NCBI GenBank assembly: GCA_021234155.1
Contig: JAJEKV010000023.1
Location: forward strand, 4,425,638-4,489,637
DNA length: 64,000 nt
Reading direction: 5' to 3'
Source of the DNA: Isoetes taiwanensis
Lineage: Eukaryota > Streptophyta > Lycopodiopsida > Isoetales > Isoetaceae
Under the pieces are notes generated by a model, which had not been told where the DNA came from, did no database searches, and worked only from the letters and a program-made list of their open reading frames with translations. Shown piece after piece: positions 11,642 through 24,000 of the stretch; the first letter of the stretch is position 1; every line of letters starts with the position of its first letter. The position numbers were made by a program, and so were the translations under genes.

Positions 11642-11902
11642 TTAAGTCAACAACTTTAAAACTCCAGTGTCTTCAATTTTCTTCAAACCTCCATAACCAA
11701 GTTGCACATGTCCTTCCTTCTTTTCCCAATCCTTAAGCATATGCAAGTCACACATCACACTTTTTTCTGCTCCTGAATCTATAACAACAAATTGGTTATT
11801 ACTTTTCTTTGGAAACTCTGAAACATTACAAGTTAAATGCTTCCTTTCCTCCAAGGTGTCATCCTCGAGTTCACCTTCACTACTATCTTGCTTTTCTACC
11901 AC
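11642..11902 (-). pseudogene. Copia protease segment
   Basis: The frame contains FVVIDSGAEKSV, with the D-S-G active-site triad of retroviral-type aspartic proteases (copia usually has DSGA or DSGC). It then reads LGYGGLKKIEDTGVLKL before a stop. A frameshift near 11,640 separates it from the integrase frame. Upstream it follows the Gag zinc-knuckle and basic tail. Confidence 0.8.
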
Positions 11903-11929
11903 ATTAATACTTGAGCCTCCCTTGAAATT

Positions 11930-12055
11930 TCCCCTGCTCCAGAAGATCTCCCTCGACCTCTTCCCTTTTTAGGGCTTGGGCAATCAGAAGCAAAATGACC
12001 TTTGCCTTCACAATTGAAACATCTAAATTCCTTCCCACTATTGTTTGGACATTCA
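11930..12055 (-). pseudogene. Copia Gag C-terminal fragment with zinc knuckle 2
   Basis: The minus strand reads ECPNNSGKEF, then CFNCEGKGHFASDC, a CCHC knuckle with C-x2-C-x4-H-x4-C spacing, then an Arg/Gly-rich tail (KKGRGRGR). The opening EC is the last cysteine of knuckle 1, whose other three ligands lie 7.4 kb away at about 19,507-19,537. Gag packages the element RNA. Confidence 0.85.
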
Positions 12056-12260
12056 CTCTTCTTCTTCTTCTTCTTCTTCTTCTTCTTCTTCTTCTTCTTC
12101 TTCTTCTTCTTCTTCTTCTTCTTCTTCTTCTTCTTCTTCTTCTTCTTCTTCTTCTTTCTTCTTCTTCTTCTTCTTCTTCTTCTTCTTCTTCTTCTTCTTC
12201 TTCTTCTTCTTCTTCTTCTTCTTCTTCTTCTTCTTCTTCTTCTTCTTCTTCTTCTTCTTC
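12056..12260. repeat. (CTT/GAA)n microsatellite, ~205 bp
   Basis: About 68 CTT units on the plus strand, with a single extra T near 12,156. It sits exactly where the Gag zinc-knuckle 1 coding frame (KK codons AAG AAG) breaks off. Confidence 0.98.
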
Positions 12261-15200
12261 GATGATGTTCTCACAAAGACTATGTACAATTAATGTTTTA
12301 AAAAAACAATTAAAAGACTTCGTTCAGAGTGAGCACATATTTCCCAATATCTACCACCGGTTTTTAAGCGGGCCACATCAGTACTCCTATTCCCATGCAT
12401 AAGTAATAAATCAAAAGGAATCCATCTTCTCAAGTTTGCAACATACTCATATATTCATATCAATGTACAATTTTATAATATAACATAATATAACCTGATG
12501 TAGAGTCACCATGCATGTAACTTTAAAGAGAGTGAATTTTCCATTATATTCATATTTCGCAAAGTCACAAGTTGAGTATAACATCATATAATTTCCTATG
12601 AAAAACTTTTCAACTTTTTAAAGTATCGTAGTTTTAAGCCCGTAGATTTTTAGGATAAACCATCTCAAAATTTTAAAATTCTACTTGTATCGAACCATTT
12701 GGCATAGTTTAAGTCTTAACAACATGCCTTCTACCAAAAATAACAAGTGTATACTCGTGTCATTTGCTGACTATGGATTTTGTACACATCAGAATTTAGG
12801 TAGATCTCACCAAGTGTATCCGGAGATCCAAATTTGTTGAGCATATTTTTGTAGTTGTATCTTCCATTGCAGTAGCCTTTAAGCATGTAGTTGCCTTCAA
12901 GCTGCCACCTTGTAACTTTGAGAGAACAGGAGATAGAGTCTCGGTTACCTGCACCCAAACAGACCAATATTAGCATACAAAATGGTAATAAGGAAAGGGG
13001 CCGTAAGTAAAGTGAGACACTATGGTTTCTTAAGCCCTTCACCTATTCTAATCCAAAGTAGAATGGTGTAATTTAAGCAAATGGAGCTCATATAATCATT
13101 ACAAGTAGGAGATTGTATCCAAATACAATAAATGCTAATGTATGGCGACCTACCCCCATATCCATATAATTTGTCACATCTTTAGAATCTTAAAAGCAAA
13201 GTTTTGTGAAGAAATAATTGCATATAATCATAAGAATAGCAATTCTCTATTCTTGGCGTTATTTTTTCAAGTATCAGAATATTCAGGCAGTACATAAGCC
13301 TCTAAGCATGTGCTCATAAGATTAGCAAATTAGCAGCCAACATTAGATTAGAATAAGAAAAGGAAAACCATCATTCATATCAGACATCATATGCCTATGA
13401 ATATGTGTCCTGTCATGTCATGCAAAGCCACCCTTAATATTTAAAGGTTAGCATAAATAAGACAAATTTTAAGAGTGTCCGAACATATACAACTCTATGA
13501 TAGCATAGCGATCAGAAAACTAGCACGTAGCACAACTACAAAGCACATATCCACAACCTATCAGCCCCAAGCAATTATCAAGACATGCATAACTCTATTT
13601 TGCAAAATGCGTGCACCTCAAAGACTACCAAACTTCTTCGGAAGCATGCACTGACTAGCAAATCACCGTGACATGTATATGTATAAGCATTAAGTCTAAA
13701 CATATGCAAATACTTTAAACTTGGCCATCTATCCAAACAAGCACACCTGACCAAAGACACCCTTACCTATACTCAAGAATAGCAAAAGAAGCGACCAAAT
13801 CTAGGAATGCATGCACGACACTTAGACTATCTAAGAAAACCAGCCAACTAGCCTATCTATATGCATTTATATGACATAACCATGCTCTAGCCTAGCGTCG
13901 TCCCCGTAACAGATCACAACAGCGGGCCAATGCTTTAAGTGTTTCTCTTAACTAGCAAAGATGTTTAGCATAAAATCATGATATGCAAACGACCTTCCAT
14001 TAGCCAATAAAAGCTAGAACCGACAAAAGGTCATTTAGGCTTATGCCCAAACACTTTGTACAAGTAGATGCATTCACAAATGTACCCGATTCTAAGGCTA
14101 AGGGCATCCGAAGTTATTTCAAGGCATACGTCGATATTTCAGCTTCTACATCTAAGAATAACTTCATTTATAATATTGGATACGCCTTTGCATGTAGCTG
14201 ACCCTAAATATAGAATAGAAAGCTAAAAAACATTGAATAAACCTCGATTTGAGCGCTCCTAGCATCCTGCTTTTTGCTCACACCTAGTATTCGGCTTCCA
14301 TGTCTCCTAGGACGATGCCTTTAAGCATATTATAAGCTATGGATCAGCCCCAACATGATACAAGAGCATCTAACTCTGATATGAAGATATTATATGCCCT
14401 TTTCTTACATTCTAGATCATCAACGGCAAATATGAGAGTTGTAGATCCATCGATTCATTGGCAACAAAATATCAAAAGCTTGAAGTCGCTGCTATGCTAT
14501 TAAAACAGAGCTGACATATGCGACATGGCATTTTTCCAATACAAGCAATGCCCTTTGACCAAATAACTATTTAGCCACTATCTTAAAGGCAATCGGCTAC
14601 AACCACCCAACCGTAGTACTTTACTCCAAAATAAAATCCGTGGCAAGGAGAACGTGTCCCAAAGAAAAGTTTTGCCATATCTTTTGGGCCCACATTGGCT
14701 AGTTAACAATACTTTCCATGGCCCATAAAATTAAAAGACCGAAGCCATGCAAATATAGTACCATTATCTTAGCAAATATATATTCTATCCTTTGCCTAAG
14801 CATATATTTTTTTCAATTGTGTACTCACGTAGCATGTGGTAATGGTCAAAGTAACCCAACAAGCAAGTCCAAAGCATTTTCTAAAGACCCATCACACATA
14901 TTGTGGATAAGGGATGCACCTCATCTCGATTCCTTACATAAGTAGAAGTGTATGCATACATCAAATATCAAAGTGTTAACCATGTGTTTGTACCACTTTT
15001 GTGGCGCAAATTTACCAACTGCTACAACAACCCAACAAAGAACCACTTTAGGCAAGTTCATGACATATATGGCTCATGTGGATCATATTTAAACCATGTG
15101 AGCTATGTTACAAAGCACACATTTGGATAATGATTTCATTTAATGGAGTACCCTTTGAATACCCAATATAGGCATACATAAAGCAGCATAACCTTTCAAA

Positions 15201-15534
15201 AGATGAAGAGTCTTCTTCAGAAGCATATGGTAATGGTCCAAAGCAACAAGGTAACCAAGGCCAAAGCATTTTCTATGGACCTATTACATATATTTAAGGA
15301 TATATGGTATACCCCTTCTAGAATCCTTATCGTATTAAAATATTTTTCATATAACAAATATCGATTAGTGTTAACCATGTATTTATACTATAAAATTACC
15401 CATGAAATTCTATTATGAAACTCAAAGCCAATATGCCACTTTCCGTGCAATAAAGCATTTACAAAAGATGAGCATGCTATGCCGCACCATGCACAATTAA
15501 TGCAGTAGAGCATTTTCAAAAGAAGGAGAATTAT
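12261..15534. repeat. 3.27-kb direct repeat, copy A
   Basis: It starts GATGATGTTCTCACAAAG directly after the CTT tract and ends GAAGGAGAATTAT directly before the next one. It matches copy B (16,178-19,434) almost base for base over long stretches. The differences cluster around 13,000-14,130. No retrotransposon coding is visible. One stretch (about 12,740-12,965, minus strand) looks exon-like, with an acceptor TTTGGGTGCAG followed by an open frame, but I do not recognise its product. Confidence 0.95.
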
Positions 15535-15584
15535 CTTCTTCTTCTTCTTCTTCTTCTTCTTCTTCTTCTTCTTCTTCTTCTTCT
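15535..15584. repeat. (CTT/GAA)n microsatellite, ~50 bp
   Basis: About 16 CTT units separating copy A from the 0.6-kb spacer. Confidence 0.97.
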
Positions 15585-16177
15585 CCTCCCACATCCCTCC
15601 CTCAGGATGTAGGACACCTCTTTTTATAAGGGAAGTAGGACCCCCTCATAAAAAGAGGGTCCTACTTCCTTACACCAAAGCAAATATAATGAGTTACGCG
15701 TAGTATTAGCCCATAGAATATCAGGTACCTTGTACCATGTTGCAAGGCCATGGCACAATGGGCCAGGTTTTACGTTTGAGTAGTACTAGGATATGGCACA
15801 GTGGGCCAACATCCAATTTTTAACATTTATCAGTCATATGGCACCATGGACCATAGACCCTAAGTAGTTAAGATGATCCTTAAATCATAACTTCTGCCCA
15901 AAGAGCAAAGCAGATAATATTCAAACTGACCTGTTATGTCGAAGAAATGCTGGTCTTTAGGCACAACAGAGGCTGGACTGCCCTATCAAAAGTACTATCC
16001 ACAGCCCCATATCCCAAATCGGGTAGTTGTATCAGCCAACAAAAATTCTGCTATAATAAAATCATAATAGCAGTTAGGTATGCTAAAAGCAAATATAGAA
16101 TCAACATTATTTCATGGTTTCAGAAATGATGTGTTTGCTGGATACCTCCACCAAATAGATGTCACAGTTTCTTCTTC
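15585..16177. other. Spacer between copies A and B, with a hairpin
   Basis: Non-coding as far as I can see. A perfect 13-bp inverted repeat, GGAAGTAGGACCC / GGGTCCTACTTCC (15,631-15,669), encloses a 13-base loop. An overlapping alternative stem uses CCTCTTTTTATAAGGG. GGCACAATGGGCCA-like motifs (near 15,750 and 15,796) recur. The spacer ends with two CTT units before copy B. Confidence 0.7.
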
Positions 16178-19100
16178 GATGATGTTCTCACAAAGACTAT
16201 GTACAATTAATGTTTTAAAAAAACAATTAAAAGACTTCGTTCAGAGTGAGCACATATTTCCCAATATCTACCCTGGGTTTTTAAGCCAGGCCACATCAGG
16301 TACTCCTATTCCCATGCATAAGTAATAAATCAAAAGGAATCCATCTTCTCAAGTTTGCAACATACTCATATATTCATATCAATGTACAATTTTATAATAT
16401 AACATAATATAACCTGATGTAGAGTCACCATGCATGTAACTTTAAAGAGAGTGAATTTTCCATTATATTCATATTTCGCAAAGTCACAAGTTGAGTATAA
16501 CATCATATAATTTCCTATGAAAAACTTTCAGCTTTTAAAGTATCATAGTTTTAAGCCTGTAGATTTTTAGGATAAACCATCTCAAAATTTTAAAATTCTA
16601 CTTGTATCGAACCATTTGGCATAGTTTAAGTCTTAACAACATGCCTTCTACCAAAAATAACAAGTGTATACTCGTGTCATTTGCTGACTATGGATTTTGT
16701 ACATATCAGAATTTAGGTAGATCTCACCAAGTGTATCCGGAGATCCAAATTTGTTGAGCATATTTTTGTAGTTGTATCTTCCATTGCAGTAGCCTTTAAG
16801 CATGTAGTTGCCTTCAAGCTGCCACCTTGTAACTTTGAGAGAACAGGAGATAGAGTCTCGGTTACCTGCACCCAAACAGACCAATATTAGCATACAAAAT
16901 GGTAATAAGGAAAGGGGCCGTGTAAGCAAAGGAGACACTATGGCTCTTCGCCCTTCACCTATTCTAATCCAAAGTAGAATGGTGTAATTTAAGCAAATGG
17001 AGCTCATATAATCATTACAAGTAGGAGATTGTATCCAAATACAATAAATGCTAATGTATGGCAGCCTACCCCAGCCATATACTGCTGTCACATCTTTAGA
17101 ATCTTAAAAGCAAAGTTTTGTGAAGAAATAATTGCATATAATCATAAGAATAGCAATTCTCTATTCTTGGCGTTATTTTTTCAAGTATCAGAATATTCAG
17201 GCAGTACATAAGCCTCTAAGCATGTGCTCATAAGATTAGCAAATTAGCAGCCAACATTAGATTAGAATAAGAAAAGGAAAACCATCATTCATATCAGACA
17301 TCATATGCCTATGAATATGTGTCCTGTCATGTCATGCAAAGCCACCCTTAATATTTAAAGGTTAGCATAAATAAGACAAATTTTAAGAGCTGTCAGAACA
17401 TATACAACTCTATGATAGCATAGCAGACTGTAAAACTAGCACGTAGCACAACTACAAAGCACATATCCACAACCTATCAGCCCCAAGCAATTATCAGCAC
17501 ATGCATAACTCTATTTTGCAAAATGCAGGCACCTCAGCACTACCAAACTTGCTGGAAGCATGCACAGCTAGCAAATCACCGTACATGTATATGTATAAGC
17601 ATTAAGTCTAAACATATGCAGCGCCTAAACTTGGCCATCTATCCAAACAAGCACACTGACCAGCACACCCTTACCTATACTCAAGAATAGCAAAGGAAGC
17701 AGCCAAATCTAGGAATGCATGCACGACACTTAGACTATCTAAGAAAACCAGCCAACTAGCCTATCTATATGCATTTATATGACATAACCATGCTCCTAGC
17801 AACTGTCCTGTAACAGATCACAACAGGCCAGTCAATGCTTTAAGTGTTTCTCTTAACTAGCAGCATGTTTAGCATAAAATCATGATATGCAAACGACCTT
17901 CCATTAGCCAGTAAAAGCTAGAACTGACAAAAGGTCATTTAGGCTTATGCCCAAACACTTTGTACAGTAGATGCATTCACAACAGCCGATTCTAAGGCTA
18001 AGGGCATCTGAGTTATTTCAAGGCATACATCTGATATTTCAGCTTCTACATCTAAGAATAACTTCATTTATAATATTGGATACGCCTTTGCATGTAGCTG
18101 ACCCTAAATATAGAATAGAAAGCTAAAAAAACATTGAATAAACCTGGATTTGAGCGCTCCTAGCATCCTGCTTTTGCTCACACCTAGTATTCGGCTTCCA
18201 TGTCTCCTAGGACGATGCCTTTAAGCATATTATAAGCTATGGATCAGCCCCAACATGATACAAGAGCATCTAACTCTGATATGAAGATATTATATGCCCT
18301 TTTCTTACATTCTAGATCATCAACGGCAAATATGAGAGTTGTAGATCCATCGATTCATTGGCAACAAAATATCAAAAGCTTGAAGTCGCTGCTATGCTAT
18401 TAAAACAGAGCTGACATATGCGACATGGCATTTTTCCAATACAAGCAATGCCCTTTGACCAAATAACTATTTAGCCACTATCTTAAAGGCAATCGGCTAC
18501 AACCACCCAACCGTAGTACTTTACTCCAAAATAAAATCCGTGGCAAGGAGAACGTGTCCCAAAGAAAAGTTTTTGCCATATCTTTTGGGCCCACATTGGC
18601 TAGTTAACAATACTTTCCATGGCCCATAAAATTAAAAGACCGAAGCCATGCAAATATAGTACCATTATCTTAGCAAATATATATTCTATCCTTTGCCTAA
18701 GCATATATTTTTTTCAATTGTGTACTCACGTAGCATGTGGTAATGGTCAAAGTAACCCAACAAGCAAGTCCAAAGCATTTTCTAAAGACCCATCACACAT
18801 ATTGTGGATAAGGGATGCACCTCATCTCGATTCCTTACATAAGTAGAAGTGTATGCATACATCAAATATCAAAGTGTTAACCATGTGTTTGTACCACTTT
18901 TTGTGGCGCAAATTTACCAACTGCTACAACAACCCAACAAAGAACCACTTTTAGGCAAGTTCATGACATATATGGCTCATGTGGATCATATTTAAACCAT
19001 GTGAGCTATGTTACAAAGCACACATTTGGATAATGATTTCATTTAATGGAGTACCCTTTGAATACCCAATATAGGCATACATAAAGCAGCATAACCTTTC

Positions 19101-19434
19101 AAAAGATGAAGAGTCTTCTTCAGAAGCATATGGTAATGGTCCAAAGCAACAAGGTAACCAAGGCCAAAGCATTTTCTATGGACCTATTACATATATTTAA
19201 GGATAAATGGTATACCCCTTCTAGAATCCTTATCGTATTAAAATATTTTTCATATAACAAATATCAGTGTGTTAACCATGTATTTATACTATAAAATTAC
19301 CCATGAAATTCTATTATGAAACTCAAAGCCAATATGCCACTTTCCGTGCAATAAAGCATTTACAAAAGATGAGCATGCTATGCCGCACCATGCACAATTA
19401 ATGCAGTAGAGCATTTTCAAAAGAAGGAGAATTA
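16178..19434. repeat. 3.26-kb direct repeat, copy B
   Basis: Second copy of the unit at 12,261-15,534 in the same orientation, ending in the same GAAGGAGAATTAT just before a CTT tract. It carries short indels relative to copy A, for example AAAGAC versus CAGCAC near 17,520 and CGTCG versus CTG-type changes. It lies entirely inside the gag gene of the copia element. Confidence 0.95.
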
Positions 19435-19506
19435 TCTTCTTCTTCTTCTTCTTCTTCTTCTTCTTCTTCTTCTTCTTCTTCTTCTTCTTCTTCTTCTTCT
19501 TCTTCT
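19435..19506. repeat. (CTT/GAA)n microsatellite, ~72 bp
   Basis: About 23 CTT units. On the minus strand these continue the Lys codons of Gag knuckle 1 (HLKK) in frame, which marks the right edge of the inserted block. Confidence 0.97.
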
Positions 19507-20296
19507 TTAAGTGGCCATATTGATTGCATGCATAACAAGGTCCTATTTTTCCTCTTGAAAAACCACCTCTTTTAGTCTTACACAGTATACAACACCTCTA
19601 CGTGGATTGATCGCCTTCCCTCCCGTGTAACAAGATCGCTGCTCAAATTAAAGGCGTATCATTCGATAGCATGCTCCTTAGAAGTAGCTACATTTTAAAA
19701 GCAAGGTTGCCAAGTGATTATTATGAGATCTTCGCTCTTGCCAAAGCTAGTATCGTCTTGTTCATTCAAGATATTTCTGACTCCCTCAAGATGCGCAACA
19801 ATAGAATCAAATCTCTCCAAAAATCGGTCAAGTTATCTTTCTCAAACAACTTCATCTTCCTTAGCTTGTTTTTCCAAAGACAATTTGTGAAGAACTTTTT
19901 TGTTCATAGTGCTTTATCAAATAATCCCACATTTCCTTAGGCTTCATACCTCGAAGCTTCAGTTTTAAGGCAGTACCTACCTTACACATGATTATGGCCT
20001 GGGCCTCCATAAGCTTAGCTTCATCTCCCCGCTCGGAACTCACTGAAGTTGCCCTTTGCAAAGAGATACACCTTCACTCGAAGTTCCCCCGCACGCAGTT
20101 GAGCATTACTACTACTAGCGGCGGGACTTGAACCACGAGCTAGTTGCACCTCATTCATTGGACTACCATCAAACAAATACCACAAGTTTTCAAACTCCAG
20201 CACGCCTCTAATACTCTCCTTCCAAATTTGAAAGCCTCCATCTCCCTTAAATACTTCAATTGCATTTAATAAGTTAGCACCAAATCTTGTTGTCAT
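19507..20296 (-). pseudogene. Copia gag, N-terminal and central part, split in zinc knuckle 1
   Basis: The frame starts MTTRFGANLLNAIEVFKGDG and includes FQIWKESIRGVLEFENLW and, after a frameshift, EAKLMEAQAIIMCKVG and KEMWDYLIKHYEQKS, a pattern typical of copia Gag (UBN2/DUF4219-like). It continues through DNLTDFL-like and NNPTT-less regions to GGFSRGKIGPCYACNQYGHL. There C-x2-C-x4-H are three ligands of a CCHC knuckle, and the fourth Cys is on the far side of the insertion (12,049). The start was chosen because it lies just downstream of the primer site. Gag would form the particle shell and bind RNA. Confidence 0.85.
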
Positions 20297-20314
20297 ATTG
20301 ACTGAAACCTGGAT

Positions 20315-20326
20315 GCTCTGATACCA
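20315..20326 (-). other. Primer binding site of the copia element (tRNA-iMet type)
   Basis: The minus strand reads TGGTATCAGAGC one base inside the 5' LTR. This is the common plant copia sequence complementary to the 3' end of initiator tRNA-Met. Confidence 0.93.
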
Positions 20327-20327
20327 A

Positions 20328-21061
20328 TGTTGATTTTAATATATATGTGCTAACTTACTTTTCTCCAGATTTTATGCTCAAAGCTTAATGCATTCAACAA
20401 ATGCAAAACAACCTTAATGCTATCAATGATTTATGCAAAGAAAAACTTCATATGATCAACTTGTATTTCAAATCCAAACACTTCAATAATACAAGTAATA
20501 AGTCTCTTCAACAACTATATTTTCTAACTCGTCATTAAACCATTGACGAAAAATACTGTAGCTCGGGGATTGACCAAATCCCTGTAGCTCATTTGACCGG
20601 AGTTCTTAAGGCATACACACAAGCAGATCCATCGTTACTTATATGCATACCACCATTTATGCTCCTGTATATGCTAAAAACAACCAATCCGGCGGTTATG
20701 GAGGTGGATAAGCTTGCCTCCCGATCTTCAAGTATATCCCACAGTCAGAGTTGAGAAATTTCGGCATCCGACGAATTATCCCACATGCCTAGCTTAAAAA
20801 TAAAGCACCTCAACCATTGAACTTTAGTTTTTCCTTTCTCCATATGAAATAACCTTGTAACAATGCCTCCATGTCTATATTCGATCTGCCACTAATTTTA
20901 CACCCTAATTCTTCATGTCATCTGTTTGGCTGGATCATACAACTACAGGGGAGCCAAATTGTGGTCCCTAATCCCCTGATACTTTAATATTCCCTGTTAT
21001 CTAGTTCAACTTAGGTTTTAATGATAACAAACCTAATATCACATGATTACTAATTCCATCA
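20328..21061 (-). repeat. 5' LTR of the copia element
   Basis: 734 bp. On the minus strand it starts TGATGG and ends CAACA, next to the primer site. It should contain the promoter of the element, but no clear TATA box was pinned down. Confidence 0.95.
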
Positions 21062-21066
21062 AAAAA

Positions 21067-24000
21067 CATCTCTGTTTTCTTGCTTTTGCATACATTTTGA
21101 CTATGTATTCTTTTTTTAACTTGAACATGTTTGTATCAATCTTCCCTACAATCCTAATCCGGGTTTAAATGCCTGAAGTTATCTGCAGTGAACATAGTTT
21201 TTGTGCCATGTCCCGGTCCTGATATAGAAGTTTTGACCTCTATCATGGCATGACCATCAATGATGGTGATTTTTAATGAAAGAAAGTAAAAGGTGGAGAG
21301 GATTTTGCTTGTCTGTATCTCTCTTGTTGTTTAGTAATATTGGCAAAACCTTTTCCATGTTGGAGCACATTTACGTTGGCTATAAGAAGAGCCAAGCACT
21401 TGGGTGATTTTTGAGGATTACTTACATTATTCTTGACTGAGCTTCTTTTTGCTACTTGGCACTGCTCTTGGGTCTAATTATCAGCTCTAGATGGCTTTAA
21501 TTTTCAGACTAGATCTAGTCCCTTTTGTTATAGGATCTAGTGAGAATTTGAAAAGATTTGAGGTAATGATAAGGTTTGCTGCAAACCAATTCATTAGCAT
21601 GAGTTGGAGGGCTGCAAAAATATGATGCTGGTGAAGCAAGATTTCTACATTGGCGACGCACTTTTAAAGAATCTTCTGAATAGTTTAGCTGGCCAAACTA
21701 TACTTATTGCAAGCCATGCTCCAAGTTTCTAAGTAGCCATCTTTTTTCCACATACGAATTTGCCAAATATTGTCGCCCCTTCTTAATTTTTGGTTCTAAC
21801 CAGGTCAACTTCTACTTTTTATCCTTCTCATTAACTGCATTAATCCAAGCATACTAGTAACCATCATGTGATGCTAAATGTGGGTCACTACCCCGTTTTA
21901 TAGCTTGAATTGCCACAACATCATCTACGAGAGGCCAGATTGGGACATTACCACACTTATGCAATTGGAGAAGCCTATCCGGCAATTTCGTTGTAGCAAT
22001 CTGGCCTGATCTTTGCTTTGGGGCTGCTTCGGTCTATTGTGATATCTATGTCGCTCTCTGCTCAATATAACACCTTCTATATTATTAACCCTTGTACAAA
22101 TAAGACACTTGCACAGTAGTGGCAGATGTCCATCTCCCATTCCTGCACAGCCAAATTCCAATTTTTGAAAATGATTATGTGCATTACACCAAATCATATC
22201 GATCCAAAAATGCAATGGACAACAATCTTACCAAGGTTTGTATGTCTTTTTTTTAGCACGCCAGCCTAACCAAGCCTACAGCCTTTCTTGCAATTCTAGC
22301 CTATCCACGTATCACCTCCACCTCAGCCAAATGTGACATGGCATTATTAAAAACCGTTAGATCTATATTTTCCCAAATCTAAGGCCATGAAAATTAGATA
22401 TCCGTGGGAAATTGGACGGAGATGGGATCGGACACCGGCGTTTGACGAAGCAAAGCTTAGTTCTTCATTTATAGGGCTTTTCGAAAATTACCTAAAATTA
22501 TTTAGGTCCTATTCGGTTTCAATGTACTGAATATCTTTGGGGGGAGGGGGATGTTTCGTAGCAAGGATCTTGAAGCAGCGGACTATAGCACCAGATTTGC
22601 ATGGATTTTACATTATTGCACCTCGAAATCAAATGCTTCAATTAGGGTACGTTTTTTTTATCAGTCTGCATTCCTTATTTCTTCCAGAAATTTTAGCCAA
22701 TGATTTCTTTTGTGTTCCTTTTCTTTCAGTTTCGAAATCAATCCAGCCTAGTTGTAGGCTTAGAAATTGTAAATGTTAAAGCTCTTCCTTATACTAATTG
22801 CTGTATATACATGCTGCGGGGTCGTGCAGGGTCGTGGAGTGGTGCTGGTCCAAAGTATTGCTAAAGCCAGACAGGTAATTGGAGGATTTTCAGGACCAAA
22901 TATGTGTGCAAATTAGATATGCCTGACAAATGCACGGAGATGGCATCGCACGCTGTGTGAAGCAGCAATCGACAAAGCGAAGCTTACCTTTTCTTCTTGT
23001 CTCCCTACCCAACCATCTTTTTTTTTTTTCTTTTTTTCCACTCCAAACATCTTCCTTCCCGCTGTCGCAGACCTGTTTGCAGCATCACCTTCACATGGCT
23101 GCCTCTTCCTTCCCTCTTCCTTCCCGCCGTCGCACACTTGTTTGCTGCATATCCTAACTCTTGGTCGGGTTTTCTTATGATGTATTTCTTGCTTTTGAGC
23201 ACATGCCTACTACGTATCATTTTTGAAAATCTGAGATTTAGAAACATGCAACAACACAATGTGGCAGAGATTCTTTGCAAGCACAGACTCTGGCCGTTGT
23301 TGGCAATACTGGCAGCATCAGCCAGAATTCGTCCAAAGAGAGAGCAAAGCTCTAAATCGGGAGTGAAAACAAACAGGTTAGAATTTCATTTTGGATCCTT
23401 TCTTGCGAGATAGATCTCCTACATAAGTTGGTCACATGAATTTGTCTTGACTTTAGTCACATTGTTTATGTGTAAAAGGAGTCTAAATCTAAGATGCCTC
23501 TTATGCTCCATTTTGCACCTCTAATCGGTGATTGTTTATCTCACATCTCACATCGACAGGCCCCGAGATTGTTGATATGTGAGGAGACCATCCTTTGTTT
23601 AATATATCTGCAGTTATGCGACGTTTTTATTCGACCATATCTTTCCTGCTCTTCTTTTATGCTACAGTGTGAGATTTTACGTGTAGAATAAAGAGTCAAG
23701 CTAGAACAACCATGTTGCACAACATGCATCTTAGTTGCATTGAGTGATGGCATTCGAGATAGCATAGAACAATGTGATGGATATATTTGTTATCAAGTAT
23801 GGGCTTTTCCGAGAGGCAATCAAGATAGGGTCTTGTTTCCAGCTGTTTCCTTTCTTCTGCTTGGGCATACCTTCATGATTCTATGCCTCAACGAAACCTT
23901 GTAAGGTTTAACTTCCATCTCATTTTGCATTGTCTTCCCCTGGCATTTGCCCATTGTAATGGTATTCTTCCAAATGCGCTATAATCTTGTGTTTGTAGGT

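Larger units (their letters stand above)
7840..21061 (-). mobile_element. Ty1/copia LTR retrotransposon, 13.2 kb, with an internal 7.4-kb insertion
   Basis: Two LTRs (733 and 734 bp) bound the element. Read on the minus strand each starts TGATGGAATT and ends AATCAACA. The flanks give a 5-bp target duplication AAAAA (7,835-7,839 and 21,062-21,066). A tRNA-Met type primer site lies one base inside the 5' LTR, and a purine tract abuts the 3' LTR. Gene order is gag, protease, integrase, RT, RNase H, the Ty1/copia order. Pol carries one in-frame stop and at least two frameshifts; gag is physically split. Aligned by eye, the LTRs differ at only a few percent of sites, so insertion was fairly recent. 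Confidence 0.95.

Noticed and set aside
12002-12402. Long open frames of poly-Ser, poly-Leu, poly-Phe or poly-Lys/Glu over the CTT tract
   Set aside because: They are read-through of a trinucleotide microsatellite in every frame and have no other protein character.
15388-15594. Minus-strand frame with a poly-Lys N-terminal part
   Set aside because: Caused by the GAA tract; the rest is random-looking.
12731-17091. Identical frames in copies A and B (LKGYCNGRYNYKNMLNKFGS)
   Set aside because: An acceptor-like site precedes it, but no family is recognised. Identity between copies reflects duplication rather than selection, so it is not listed as a gene.
12261-19434. Copies A and B as LTRs of a nested retrotransposon
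   Set aside because: Ends do not read TG..CA, no primer site or polypurine tract lies in the spacer, and both ends are microsatellite. Kept only as an alternative in the findings.
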